A stretch of DNA of 64,000 nucleotides from Altererythrobacter sp. XM-24bin4 (GCA_003149575.1 QCWG01000001.1:1804334-1868333), one strand, 5' to 3'; positions 34,380 through 43,946 are shown, numbered from the stretch's first letter. Numbers and translations are program-made. The notes: generated from the sequence alone by a model not told the origin.

Positions 34380-36172
34380 AGCTTCGCTTTTTCAGCTGCG
34401 ATCCAGCGCTTCACATGAGCCTCAAGGACACTGAGGGGCACTGAACCGTTCTCAAGAACCGTGTCGTGAAACGCACGCAGATCAAAAGACTCGCCAAGCT
34501 CGCCTTCCGCCAATATCCGAAGCTCGCGAATTTTTAGCTCGCCCACTTTGTAGGCCAGCGCTTGGCCGGGCCAAGTGATATAGCGGTTCACTTCGGCATC
34601 AATATTGGCGGGAGAAAGCGCGGTGTTGTCGAGCATGTAATCGACCGCTCTCTGCTTGCTCCATCCCTTCGAGTGGATACCTGTATCGACCACAAGTCGG
34701 GTGGCGCGCCACATCTCATAGCTCAACCGCCCCATTTGCTTGGCTGGAGTATCGTACAAGCCCATCTCGATTCCCAGACGCTCCGAGTAGAGGCCCCACC
34801 CCTCAACAAACGCGGTGAAAAATGTACCATTGGCACGCAGGGGGTGCAGATCTAGCTCGCGTTGCAGTGCGATTTGATGGTGATGCCCTGGAACAGCCTC
34901 GTGCACGCCCAAGGCCGGCAATTCCCAAAGTGGACGCTGGTCCAGCTCCGTCAGGTTCAAACGATAGATGCCCGCCTGCCCGGTCTCCAGCGAACCTGGC
35001 TCATAGTAGGCCGTCGTATTCCCGGGGGCCCGCTCGGCGGGGATTGGCAGCACAGTGTAGGGCTGGCGCGGAAGCTTGCCGAACAGCTTCGGCATCCACC
35101 CGTCGATCTCTTTCGCAAGCGCCTGAGTGTAGCGCAGATATTCCTGTTCATCGGTCATGTAATACTGCGGATCGGTGCGCAGATGTTCGACGAAGGCTTC
35201 GCGCGTCTCGAAGCCAGCTTTAGAAGCCACCTCCTCCATTTCAGCACGAATGCGCGCGACTTCGGATAGCCCCAGCTGATGCACTTCATCAGCTGTCATA
35301 TCCGAAGTGGTGAAGCTCTTGACCCGATAGTCATAGAATTCGGTCCCACCCGGCGTCCCCAAGATACCCGGCATACCAGTGCGACATTCAGGCTCGTATT
35401 CTTGCCGGTAGAAATCGGCAAAGGCTTGTAGCTCGGGAAAGACCGTTGTTTCCAGCGCAGCCTTGGCGCGCTCTTTCAAACTCGCCCACTCGTTATCACC
35501 AATGGTCGAAGGTTGAGTGGCGAACGGTGACCAATAGGGAGAGCTTTCCGCCTCTGAATAGACCATGCTTTGCATCCGTTCATGGAAGCCCTCCATCGGT
35601 CCGCACGCGTGTGTGAGCCCCTTTTCAATCGCAATTCGTGTGCGCGCCATCGCATCCTGATTGACCTTCGCATAGGCTTCCAGTCGGCCAACGTAGCTAT
35701 CGTAATCTGCGCTGGTGAAGAAAGGTGATCCGTTCGGAAGCGATGCAAGTTGATTGAACCAACCGCCGCGGTTGGTGAATATCTGATACCAATCATGTTC
35801 GTGTAAAGACGCGGCAATGATGTCCGCCATGCTCACGCGCACGACATCGTAATCCACTTGAAGATCTGCGGTTAGTTCAGCCCGGTCAATTGCATCAAGC
35901 CGCGCCACGAACTGCCGGGCATCCACGATACTGCGTGAATGTGCTTCAACTGACCAATCGCCCAACTTGCCGTCACCGCGCCGGTCGCCCACGCTGGTTG
36001 CCAGGCCGGGGCTGTTGTCGAGCTGCCATTGCCATATGTCTGCGCGAACACTCTTGTAGCTTCCCGCCGAGGCATTGTCCGCCGTTTGAACCGAGTGATC
36101 ATCCGCGATTGCAGAGCTAGGCAAAACCGTGGTGGCGGATGCCAAAAGTGCTGCGGCGAAAAGCTTGTGCAT
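34376..36172 (-). CDS. DUF885 family exported protein, peptidase-like
   Basis: The protein of 598 residues has a signal peptide (MHKLFAAALLASATTVLPSS, cleavage near residue 23) and a full DUF885 domain. The zinc-peptidase-like motif is GVHEAVPGHHHQIAL, with a downstream glutamate in FVEGWGLYSERLG. Family members are thought to be periplasmic metallopeptidases distantly like gluzincins; the substrate is unknown. AGGAG lies just before the ATG. It is divergent from the tyrosine phosphatase gene and overlaps the ABC1 gene tail to tail. Confidence 0.85.
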   Translation of the reverse strand: MHKLFAAALLASATTVLPSSAIADDHSVQTADNASAGSYKSVRADIWQWQLDNSPGLATSVGDRRGDGKLGDWSVEAHSRSIVDARQFVARLDAIDRAELTADLQVDYDVVRVSMADIIAASLHEHDWYQIFTNRGGWFNQLASLPNGSPFFTSADYDSYVGRLEAYAKVNQDAMARTRIAIEKGLTHACGPMEGFHERMQSMVYSEAESSPYWSPFATQPSTIGDNEWASLKERAKAALETTVFPELQAFADFYRQEYEPECRTGMPGILGTPGGTEFYDYRVKSFTTSDMTADEVHQLGLSEVARIRAEMEEVASKAGFETREAFVEHLRTDPQYYMTDEQEYLRYTQALAKEIDGWMPKLFGKLPRQPYTVLPIPAERAPGNTTAYYEPGSLETGQAGIYRLNLTELDQRPLWELPALGVHEAVPGHHHQIALQRELDLHPLRANGTFFTAFVEGWGLYSERLGIEMGLYDTPAKQMGRLSYEMWRATRLVVDTGIHSKGWSKQRAVDYMLDNTALSPANIDAEVNRYITWPGQALAYKVGELKIRELRILAEGELGESFDLRAFHDTVLENGSVPLSVLEAHVKRWIAAEKAKL

Positions 36173-36239
36173 GGAAAATTCTCCTCTTGGCCCCGCTTCC
36201 TATTGCGCGGGCACCCCAAGGTCCAGTAGCCTTTCGCCA

Positions 36240-36713
36240 ATGGCACAAACAGCATCCGTTTTGTTCGTTTGTCTCGGCAATATTTGCCGCTCACCTTTGG
36301 CCGAAGCCGCATTTCGCGCGGCTGCGGATGACGCAGGTTTGGCGGTGCATGTCGATAGCGTCGGGACAGCTGGCTATCATGTGGGCAAGCCACCAGACCC
36401 GCGCAGCATCCGTACAGCAGCATCGCGGGGAATCGACATCACGCACTATTGTGGGCGGCAGCTTGCGGAGAGTGACTTCAGCGAATTCACGCATATCTTC
36501 GCGATGGATCACGAAAACCTGCGCAATGTCGAAGCGCGCGCACCAGCGAACGCGACGGCTGAAATCTCGCTTTTGCTCGATGTGCTGCCCCATCGGGTGG
36601 GCGATCCAGTTGGCGATCCCTATTATGGCGGAGATGACGGGTTCGAACGGACCTGGGCTGAAGTCAGCGAAGCCGCACAGGCGCTGGTCGCGAAACTAGC
36701 CTCCGCGCAATAG
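36240..36713 (+). CDS. Low-molecular-weight protein-tyrosine phosphatase
   Basis: The enzyme has 157 residues, standard for the family. The catalytic P-loop VCLGNICRSP gives nucleophile Cys11 and Arg17; the general acid lies in GDPYYGGDDGFE (DPYY motif). The ATG at 36240 matches the family start; an upstream open frame is ignored. The substrate is unknown. No polysaccharide or tyrosine-kinase gene is adjacent. It overlaps recG by 18 bases tail to tail. Confidence 0.92.
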   Translation: MAQTASVLFVCLGNICRSPLAEAAFRAAADDAGLAVHVDSVGTAGYHVGKPPDPRSIRTAASRGIDITHYCGRQLAESDFSEFTHIFAMDHENLRNVEARAPANATAEISLLLDVLPHRVGDPVGDPYYGGDDGFERTWAEVSEAAQALVAKLASAQ

Positions 36714-38756
36714 CTGTACGCCCCAGTCGCGCTCAAACAGATAGAGCAGTGTGCGTGCCGCCTGGCCGCGTCCGCTGGCTAGACCCCTGTCGCGCTCCAT
36801 AAGCAGACGCGCATCGGCATGGGCAGCTGGCAGTAGCCGCGTGATCTGTTCCAGATTGGCAACCCGGAACAGCGTGTCGCCTGATTGGCGCGTACCCAAC
36901 AGCTCGCCGCCGCCGCGCAGTTCGAGGTCTTCTTCCGCAATACGAAAACCGTCCTGCGTCTCACGCATCAATGCAAGCCTTCTTCGTCCGGTTTCGCTTA
37001 GACCGCTCCCTCTCAGCAGCAAGCATACCGATTTCTCGCTGCCGCGCCCTACCCGACCGCGCAGCTGGTGCAATTGTGCTAAACCGAAACGCTCGGCTTG
37101 CTCAATAACCATCAGCGTGGCGGCCGGCACATCAACGCCCACTTCGATGACAGTTGTTGCAACCAGCAGCTTTGCCTGACCGCTAGCGAAGCGTTCCATC
37201 GCCGCATCTTTGAGTTCCGGTTTTAACTGACCGTGGACCAGCACCACGTCATCGCCGAAACGCTCCTTCAACACTGCATAGCGCGCTTCTGCCGCCGCGA
37301 GGTCAGCAACCTCGCTCTCGTTGACCATCGGACAAACCCAATAGGCTTGCTGCCCGCTGGCTACGTGCCGGGCCACGCCTGCAATGACATCCTCCATCCG
37401 GTCTTGCGCAATCACGCGGGTGTCGATCGGTTGCCGCCCAGGCGGCATCTCGTCCAGACGGCTCACATCCATTTCACCATACTGAGCAAGCGTCAGCGTT
37501 CGGGGTATCGGTGTCGCGGTCATGGCAAGTGTATGCGGTGTCCGCTTGCCTTTGCTGGCAAGTTGCAATCTTTGGGCAACGCCAAAACGGTGCTGCTCAT
37601 CGATCACCACCAGACCAAGGTCTTTGTAATTAACCGTATCCTGAAAAATGGCGTGCGTGCCGACCACAATATCGATTGAGCCATCGAGCAATCCCATCAG
37701 AATACTCTCGCGCGCTTTGCCTTTGTCACGCCCGGTCAAGATCGCAACTTCAACGCCAGTTGGCGTAGCCATCTGACGCAGGGTATCGAAGTGTTGCCGC
37801 GCGAGAATCTCAGTCGGCGCAAGTAGAGCTGCCTGCTTGCCGGCTTCATTCGCGATCAGCATGGCATAGAGCGCGACCACCGTCTTGCCGGCCCCGACAT
37901 CGCCTTGCAGCAATCGCAGCATGGGCGCTTCCTGTGCGAGGTCGCCTTCGATCTCGCGTACTGAACGCGCCTGTGCGCCAGTGAGAGAGTAAGATAGCTG
38001 CAACTTGCCGCGTAGCCCGCCGTCGCCCTGCAATGGCTGGCCCTTCCGGCTGCGATTATCCGCGCGAACCAGCATCAGGGCGAGCGAATTGGCTAGCAAC
38101 TCGTCATAGGCCAAACGGTCACGCGCATTGGAGTTCTCGGACTTATGGGACAGCTGCAGAGCGTCACGCCATGCAGGCCATCCTTCTTTGTCGAACTGCG
38201 TCGGCTCGATCCATCCGGGCAATTCCGGTAGACGCTCCAGCGCCTGCTGGACCAATCCGGCAATGCGCGGCTGAGTTAGCCCCTCTGAAAGTCCATAGAC
38301 CGGCTCGCACATCCTGCCGATATTGGCGCTGCTTTCTTTCTCGACATGATCCGGGTGGACGATCTGCAGCATGTCTCCATAGCGATCGAGCTTGCCCGCC
38401 ACCCAACGCTTCTCGCCTACCGGCAGCTGCTTCTTTGCTGTAAAGGATGCGCGCCCGAAGTAAGTGAGGTTGCAAATGTTGCCCGCGCTATCTTGTGCAA
38501 ACACCCTGTAAGGCCCGCGATTATTGCGCGCTGGCCTGTGTTCCGTGGGGGTCAGCGCGATGATCACATTCTCGCCTTCAGCTGCATCATCCAGCGATTC
38601 AATTACGCGGCGAGTCACGAATCTCTCGGGCAAATGATAGGCCAGATCACGCACCCGTGTGAGGCCCAGCTTGGCGAGCGGCTTTTTTAGCTTCGGCCCG
38701 ACACCATCGAGCGCATCGGTATCGATAAACAGCGGATTCAAAACATCAGGGCGCAT
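36696..38756 (-). CDS. recG: ATP-dependent DNA helicase RecG
   Basis: RecG remodels stalled replication forks and recombination intermediates. The 686 residues have the wedge/OB domain in the first ~270 (TRVRDLAYHLPERFV near the start), Walker A LLQGDVGAGKTVVAL, motif II VVIDEQHRFGVAQRL, motif III MTATPIPRTL, and motif VI HQLRGRVGRG; the C-terminal RecG-specific ELRGGGELLGTRQSG is present. It is single, divergent from sdhE-mfd, and overlaps the phosphatase gene at the 3' end. Confidence 0.96.
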   Translation of the reverse strand: MRPDVLNPLFIDTDALDGVGPKLKKPLAKLGLTRVRDLAYHLPERFVTRRVIESLDDAAEGENVIIALTPTEHRPARNNRGPYRVFAQDSAGNICNLTYFGRASFTAKKQLPVGEKRWVAGKLDRYGDMLQIVHPDHVEKESSANIGRMCEPVYGLSEGLTQPRIAGLVQQALERLPELPGWIEPTQFDKEGWPAWRDALQLSHKSENSNARDRLAYDELLANSLALMLVRADNRSRKGQPLQGDGGLRGKLQLSYSLTGAQARSVREIEGDLAQEAPMLRLLQGDVGAGKTVVALYAMLIANEAGKQAALLAPTEILARQHFDTLRQMATPTGVEVAILTGRDKGKARESILMGLLDGSIDIVVGTHAIFQDTVNYKDLGLVVIDEQHRFGVAQRLQLASKGKRTPHTLAMTATPIPRTLTLAQYGEMDVSRLDEMPPGRQPIDTRVIAQDRMEDVIAGVARHVASGQQAYWVCPMVNESEVADLAAAEARYAVLKERFGDDVVLVHGQLKPELKDAAMERFASGQAKLLVATTVIEVGVDVPAATLMVIEQAERFGLAQLHQLRGRVGRGSEKSVCLLLRGSGLSETGRRRLALMRETQDGFRIAEEDLELRGGGELLGTRQSGDTLFRVANLEQITRLLPAAHADARLLMERDRGLASGRGQAARTLLYLFERDWGVQLLRGG

Positions 38757-38808
38757 TCGCTTGCTATAGCCGCTTGCGCGTCACGTGCGAGTCCCCTACC
38801 CGCGCCTT

Positions 38809-39087
38809 ATGCCCGACGCATTGACATTCGAAGCCCGCCTTGCACGCGCCAAGTTTCGCGCATGGCACCGTGGCACTCGCGAAGCCGACTACATGATCGG
38901 TGGCTATTTCGACCGCTATCATGCCGAATGGGATGAGGCTGCGCTGGTTTGGTTTGAGGCCCTACTCGACCAGGATGATGTCGATGTGATGGCTTGGGCT
39001 CTGAAGACTGCACCTGTTGCAGAGCGATTTTCCGGCCCCATGATGGAGCGGATGCAACTGCTCGACTACGTCGACATTCCGCGCTGA
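38809..39087 (+). CDS. sdhE: FAD assembly factor SdhE
   Basis: SdhE helps attach FAD covalently to the succinate dehydrogenase flavoprotein. The 92 residues carry the family motif RAWHRGTREADYMIGGYFD and end ERMQLLDYVDIPR. The ATG at 38809 is preferred to a GTG eight codons earlier. No clear Shine-Dalgarno sequence is seen for either. It lies 14 bases before mfd, and a recG / sdhE / mfd neighbourhood is common in alphaproteobacteria. Confidence 0.9.
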   Translation: MPDALTFEARLARAKFRAWHRGTREADYMIGGYFDRYHAEWDEAALVWFEALLDQDDVDVMAWALKTAPVAERFSGPMMERMQLLDYVDIPR

Positions 39088-39101
39088 TCCAGCCTGTTTT
39101 A

Positions 39102-42100
39102 ATGCCTGATCTTTCACGTATACTTACCGCCTCGGCGCCGCTGACACTCGCTTCGGTAGCGCGTGGCGCGCAGCCATTGATGATGAGCGATCTGGCGCGG
39201 GCTGCCAAAGGTCGCGCGGTATTTATCGCCCCACACGAAGCTACAATGCACTCGATCGCGGAAGCTGCGAAGTTCTTCGCGCCCGAATTGGAAGTGATCG
39301 AATTTCCGGCGTGGGATTGCTTGCCATATGACCGCGCAAGCCCTGCGCTTTCCGTCAGCGCAAAACGTTTGGCCGCGCTGCATCGCATGCAATCGGGCAA
39401 GGCAGGCTCGCAGCTTCTGGTAACGACCGCAAATGCTGTGCTGCAACGTGTCCTGACTCCGTTTCGAATTCGCGAAAGCGTACGCGATTTCAAGCAAGGC
39501 ACCATAATCGGCCATGGCAGTCTTTCAGCGCTGCTGCAGCGTCAGGGGTATTCGCGTACGGATACAGTAGTCGATCATGGCGAATATGCATTGCGAGGTT
39601 CGATAGTCGACATCTTCCCGTCGAGCCTCGACCAAGGCTTACGGCTCGATTTCTTCGGCGATGAGCTGGAAAGCCTGCGCCTGTTCGACCCTGGCACTCA
39701 GATGACCGTCGGCACGCTCAAACAACATTTGTTGCTACCCGCCAGCGAGGCATTGCTGGACGAAGAAAGTATCAAGCGTTTTCGTAGCCGCTATCGCGAA
39801 ATGTTCGGCGCCACCGCAACCCAAGACCCGCTCTACGAAGCGGTAAGCGATGGTCGCAGGCTTGCGGGAATGGAACATTGGCTGCCGCTATTTGAAGAAC
39901 GACTGGCGACAATCTTCGACTACATGGAGCCAGAGGATCTCGTGGTCATCGACAGCGGAGCCATTGGCGCTGCTGACGAACGACTGAAAGATGTGACCGA
40001 TTACCACCAGGCGCGCGAAAAGGTCGCCGGGCAAGCCGCGGGCAGCTACCGTCCATTGCACGAACATTCACTCTATCTTGCCAAGGATGAGTTCGACGCA
40101 TTGCTGAAGGAGCATACAGTCCATCGTAGCGTGATCTTTGCAGAGCCAGAGAGCGATCATGTTGTCGACTTCGGCTTCTCCTCTGCCAGAGACTTCGCTC
40201 CAGACCGCGCGCGCGGTGACAACATCTATCCGATTGCCGCCCAGCATCTCTCTGCGCTGAGCAAATCGGGAAAGCGCCCGATTATCGCCGCCTATTCGAG
40301 CGGTAGCCGGGCACGTATCGCGTCGATACTGCAAGAGGCCGGCTGCAAGGTTACCCATGCCGAAACATGGCAGGAAACCTTGGGTGTTAGCTCAAAGGGC
40401 AATCCGGTCGCCACTGTCCTGCCGCTCGAAACCGGTTTTGCCAATGATCAGCTGGAACTGCTTACCGAGCAGGACATCCTTGGTGACCGTCTGGTTCGCC
40501 GCAAGAAGCGCCGCAAGGATTCCGACGCATTTCTGGCTGAGCTCCAGTCACTCAATCGCGGCGATCTGGTGGTTCATGTAGAACACGGAATTGGCAAATA
40601 TCTCGGGCTGGAACCTGTGCCTGTCGGCAAGAGCCAGCACGACTGCGTGATGCTGGAGTACAAGGGCGGCGACAAGCTGTTCATCCCGGTCGAGAATATC
40701 GACGTTCTGTCGCGATACGGATCTTCTGAAGATGCTGTCATGCTGGACAGGCTTGGCGGTGAAGGCTGGCAGAAGCGCCGCGCCAAGCTGAAGGAACGCA
40801 TTCGTGCGATTGCCGGCGAGCTGATGCAGATTGCTGCGCAGCGCGCGCTGAAGAAGGCGCCGGTGCTGGAGCCCGATGAATCTGCCTACAACCAGTTTGT
40901 CGAGAAGTTTCCCTGGCAGGAAACCGATGATCAGGACGCGGCAATTGATGACGTGTTGCGCGATCTGGAGAGCGGTAGACCGATGGACCGGCTGGTTTGT
41001 GGCGATGTCGGGTTTGGCAAAACCGAGGTCGCGCTTCGCGCGGCATTTGTTGCGGCAATGAATGGTCAGCAAGTCGCGGTTGTTGCCCCGACCACGCTGC
41101 TCGCACGCCAGCATTACACCAGTTTCGCGGAACGCTTTGCAGGTTTCCCGCTCAAAGTTGGCCGCCTCTCGCGGCTCGTGCCGCCAAAAGAGACCGCCGC
41201 GACCCGCGAAGGGCTTGAGAAAGGCGATGTGGACATCGTCGTCGGCACACATGCAATCCTGTCCAAGAGCACGAACTTCCGTGATCTGGGGCTCGTTATT
41301 GTCGACGAAGAGCAGCGCTTCGGAGTGACGCATAAGGAGCGCCTGAAGGCTTTGCGTGCTGATGTGCATGTGCTGACGCTGACTGCCACACCTATCCCGC
41401 GCACCCTTCAAATGGCGATGAGCGGGCTGCGGGAACTTTCCACAATCCAGACGCCACCCGTCGACCGCTTGGCCGTTCGGACTTATGTTATGGAATGGGA
41501 CGATATGGTCATGCGCGAGGCTTTGCTGCGCGAACACCACCGCGGCGGGCAAAGCTTTATCGTCGTGCCGCGCATCTCGGACATGGCCGATGTCGAGGAA
41601 TGGCTTCGCGAACATGTGCCGGAAGTGAAAAGCATTTCTGCACATGGGCAAATGTCGCCAAGCGAAGTCGAAGAACGCATGAGCGCCTTTTATGACCGTC
41701 GATATGACGTGCTGCTATCGACTACGATCGTCGAGAGCGGCCTGGACATCCCGACTGCCAACACGATCATCATCCACCGCGCGGATCGCTTTGGCCTGGC
41801 GCAGCTATATCAGCTGCGCGGCCGCGTGGGTCGGTCAAAACTGCGCGCCTATGCTTATCTCACCTATGCAAAGGATGTGCAGCTATCCGAAGTCGCGGAG
41901 AAGCGCTTGAAGGTGCTGGGCGATCTAGACTCGCTTGGTGCAGGCTTCCAGCTTGCCAGCCACGATCTGGATATTCGCGGTGCCGGAAACCTGCTCGGAG
42001 ACGAGCAATCGGGCCACATCCGCGAAGTCGGGTTCGAGCTGTACCAATCCATGCTTGAAGACGCGATACTCGCCGCAAAGGCCGGCGAAATGGGTCTTGA

Positions 42101-42581
42101 GACGGCTCGCGACAAAGTGAGCCCACAAATTACCGTTGATGCACCGATAATGATCCCAGAGGATTATGTGCCCGATCTCGCGGTACGCATGGCGCTTTAT
42201 CGACGTTTGAACGATGCCAAGGATAAGGCCGAGATCGAGGCTATGGCAGCCGAGATGATCGACCGTTTCGGTCCCCTGCCCGATGCAACCTCAAATCTTG
42301 TGCGACTGATCGAGATCAAACATCAGGCGATCGAAGCCAATATTGCCAAGATAGATGTCGGCGCGCGCGGTACACTGGTCAGCTTCCACAAAGACCACTT
42401 CCCCGATCCGGCCGGATTGCTCGCCTATGTCGACAAACTGCAAGGAACGGCAAAACTGCGCCCTGATATGAAACTGGTCATCAACCGGGCCTGGGGCGAT
42501 CCGCAAAGCCGCCTCAATGGTCTGTTCCAGCTGACTAAGGGCCTTTGCCGTATCGTTCAAAAGGCTAGTAAAGCCGCCTGA
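39102..42581 (+). CDS. mfd: Transcription-repair coupling factor Mfd
   Basis: Mfd displaces RNA polymerase stalled at lesions and recruits UvrA. The 1,159 residues show the UvrB-like N-terminus (EFPAWDCLPYDRASP), the polymerase-binding RID/CarD domain (LNRGDLVVHVEHGIGKYLGL, about residues 485-505), then the translocase: Walker A VCGDVGFGKTEVALRAAF, motif II VIVDEEQRFGVTHKE, TATPIPRTL and QLRGRVGRSK, and the C-terminal TRCF domain. The family start MPDLSRIL fixes the ATG at 39102. Confidence 0.96.
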   Translation: MPDLSRILTASAPLTLASVARGAQPLMMSDLARAAKGRAVFIAPHEATMHSIAEAAKFFAPELEVIEFPAWDCLPYDRASPALSVSAKRLAALHRMQSGKAGSQLLVTTANAVLQRVLTPFRIRESVRDFKQGTIIGHGSLSALLQRQGYSRTDTVVDHGEYALRGSIVDIFPSSLDQGLRLDFFGDELESLRLFDPGTQMTVGTLKQHLLLPASEALLDEESIKRFRSRYREMFGATATQDPLYEAVSDGRRLAGMEHWLPLFEERLATIFDYMEPEDLVVIDSGAIGAADERLKDVTDYHQAREKVAGQAAGSYRPLHEHSLYLAKDEFDALLKEHTVHRSVIFAEPESDHVVDFGFSSARDFAPDRARGDNIYPIAAQHLSALSKSGKRPIIAAYSSGSRARIASILQEAGCKVTHAETWQETLGVSSKGNPVATVLPLETGFANDQLELLTEQDILGDRLVRRKKRRKDSDAFLAELQSLNRGDLVVHVEHGIGKYLGLEPVPVGKSQHDCVMLEYKGGDKLFIPVENIDVLSRYGSSEDAVMLDRLGGEGWQKRRAKLKERIRAIAGELMQIAAQRALKKAPVLEPDESAYNQFVEKFPWQETDDQDAAIDDVLRDLESGRPMDRLVCGDVGFGKTEVALRAAFVAAMNGQQVAVVAPTTLLARQHYTSFAERFAGFPLKVGRLSRLVPPKETAATREGLEKGDVDIVVGTHAILSKSTNFRDLGLVIVDEEQRFGVTHKERLKALRADVHVLTLTATPIPRTLQMAMSGLRELSTIQTPPVDRLAVRTYVMEWDDMVMREALLREHHRGGQSFIVVPRISDMADVEEWLREHVPEVKSISAHGQMSPSEVEERMSAFYDRRYDVLLSTTIVESGLDIPTANTIIIHRADRFGLAQLYQLRGRVGRSKLRAYAYLTYAKDVQLSEVAEKRLKVLGDLDSLGAGFQLASHDLDIRGAGNLLGDEQSGHIREVGFELYQSMLEDAILAAKAGEMGLETARDKVSPQITVDAPIMIPEDYVPDLAVRMALYRRLNDAKDKAEIEAMAAEMIDRFGPLPDATSNLVRLIEIKHQAIEANIAKIDVGARGTLVSFHKDHFPDPAGLLAYVDKLQGTAKLRPDMKLVINRAWGDPQSRLNGLFQLTKGLCRIVQKASKAA

Positions 42582-42647
42582 GCGTTGAAAAGCGCAAGTT
42601 TCGCGCATAGTTGTTCAATCTAGCGCGGCGATGAAGGGGGCTGGGTT

Positions 42648-43436
42648 TTGCCCGATACGAATACATACGAACGGTTTGCCCTTCTGGCCTCGGACGCGCA
42701 CCGCGCCAGAGCGGCCTATGCTGACCTTTTGCCGACGCATGATTGGGTGCCGATAGAGGAAGCTGACGTTGCTGTGGTGCTGGGCGGCGATGGTTTCATG
42801 CTGCAAACGCTGCACGAGATGCACGATCGCGGCAAAGTGATCCCTGCCTACGGCCTCAATCGCGGCACAGTCGGCTTCATGATGAACAAATACCGCAATG
42901 GCGGCAATGTGCTGAACCGGGTGCAGAAGGCCCGACCGTTCAAGTTTTCTCCCCTCAGAATGGACGCAGTCACTCAGGATGGGGAAGAACACACTTTTCT
43001 CGCCATCAACGAAGTCTCCTTGCTGCGTGAAATGCGGCAGACGGCCAAAATCGAAGTGTCGGTGAATGGTCGCGTTCGGATTAACGAGCTTGTCTGTGAC
43101 GGTGTGCTGCTGGCGACCCCTGCTGGCTCTACCGCTTACAACTTGTCTGCCAATGGCCCAATCCTTCCGCTTGATTCTAAGCTTCTGGCGCTGACACCAA
43201 TCAGCCCATTCCGCCCTCGCCGTTGGAATGGTGCCATCCTGCCAGATCATTTGCCGGTCAAATTTCGCATACTCGAAGCGGCCAAGCGGCCGGTTTCGGC
43301 CGTGGCTGATCAAACCGAGCTGCGCGACATTGCCGAAGTGATGCTGACGGTTGAGCGCGACACAGAATTGACGCTACTGTTCGACAAGGGCCATTCGCTG
43401 GACGAACGGATCGTTGCCGAACAATTTGCAGTGTGA
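42648..43436 (+). CDS. nadK: NAD kinase
   Basis: NadK phosphorylates NAD to NADP. The 262 residues have VVLGGDGFMLQ (GGDG at residues 46-49), YGLNRGTVGFMMN, INEVSLLRE and ATPAGSTAYNLSANGPI. The frame has no ATG or GTG at its 5' end; a TTG at 42648 lies seven bases after AAGGGGG, so TTG is the likely start. An out-of-frame ATG at 42631 overlaps the ribosome binding site. The gene follows mfd by 66 bases and precedes tRNA-Asn. Confidence 0.93.
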   Translation: MPDTNTYERFALLASDAHRARAAYADLLPTHDWVPIEEADVAVVLGGDGFMLQTLHEMHDRGKVIPAYGLNRGTVGFMMNKYRNGGNVLNRVQKARPFKFSPLRMDAVTQDGEEHTFLAINEVSLLREMRQTAKIEVSVNGRVRINELVCDGVLLATPAGSTAYNLSANGPILPLDSKLLALTPISPFRPRRWNGAILPDHLPVKFRILEAAKRPVSAVADQTELRDIAEVMLTVERDTELTLLFDKGHSLDERIVAEQFAV

Positions 43437-43489
43437 TCTGCCCGCCACCGGCTTGCATGAAAAAGTACGTAATTGGGGCGAGTCACCAC

Positions 43490-43518
43490 TTGCCAAATAA
43501 TTCCAGCCCCCATATAGC
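43490..43518 (+). promoter_or_regulatory. Predicted tRNA-Asn promoter
   Basis: A -35 TTGCCA (43490-43495), a 17-base spacer and a -10 TATAGC (43513-43518) end 22 bases before the mature tRNA. Confidence 0.6.
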
Positions 43519-43540
43519 GCCGCTCTGCCTTTCGGGCTGC

Positions 43541-43615
43541 TCCCCGATAGCTCAGCGGTAGAGTAGGTGACTGTTAATCACTTGGTCGTTGGTTCGAATC
43601 CAACTCGGGGAGCCA
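43541..43615 (+). tRNA. tRNA-Asn (GTT)
   Basis: The 75-base gene has acceptor TCCCCGA paired with TCGGGGA, discriminator G, encoded CCA, anticodon GTT in loop CTGTTAA and T-arm GTTGGTTCGAATCCAAC. Its 3' end forms the left boundary of an accessory island. Confidence 0.96.
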
Positions 43616-43617
43616 CT
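43599..43617 (+). repeat. Left copy of tRNA-Asn 3'-end repeat (candidate att core)
   Basis: TCCAACTCGGGGAGCCACT, the last bases of tRNA-Asn plus two, recurs as an exact inverted copy at 47302-47320. Integrative elements commonly use such tRNA 3' ends as attachment cores. Confidence 0.75.
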
Positions 43618-43668
43618 TTTCTCTATAAATCACTGTATTACAGAGTATTTTAGAGAAATTGTGCTTTA

Positions 43669-43690
43669 AATCCGCCCTCCAATCCGCCCT
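43669..43690. repeat. Tandem 10-mer next to the left att candidate
   Basis: AATCCGCCCT occurs at 43669-43678 and again at 43681-43690. Short direct repeats just inside an attachment core are typical of integrase arm-type sites; this role is inferred. Confidence 0.4.
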
Positions 43691-43704
43691 TAAAAATCGC
43701 GACT

Positions 43705-43926
43705 TTGCCAGTGTGGAAATCCGCATACCGCCGCGCACAAGGGCCGACCCTAGCACACCTAATCGAGCAAATATCTGCCCCAGTGATCAGCTGGGATGAC
43801 CCTGACTGCAAGGTATGGATGCGTAAGCAGGGTGAGAGCCTTAGTCAGCTCAGGCGGCGCGTTGGGCATGACGCAGGCTGCCTAGAAGGTGAGCTAAGCT
43901 TGTTTGATGCGGTGAGGTCGTCCTGA
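43705..43926 (+). CDS. Doubtful small ORF in the island
   Basis: The frame of 73 codons from a TTG has a coding-like stretch (HLIEQISAPVISWDDPDCKV) but no recognisable domain, no good ribosome binding site and lies right inside the island border. It may be a fragment of a larger gene disrupted by integration. I cannot assign a function. Confidence 0.3.
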   Translation: MPVWKSAYRRAQGPTLAHLIEQISAPVISWDDPDCKVWMRKQGESLSQLRRRVGHDAGCLEGELSLFDAVRSS

Positions 43927-43946
43927 AAGAGAATTCCTGCCTGCCT

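Noticed and set aside
40548-41651. Minus-strand frame of 367 codons inside mfd
   Set aside because: Antisense to the conserved mfd translocase domain; long only because of codon bias.
43574-43756. Minus-strand frame of 60 codons ending ELDSNQRPSD over tRNA-Asn
   Set aside because: The end is antisense translation of the tRNA, a well-known spurious pattern; no domain or ribosome binding site.
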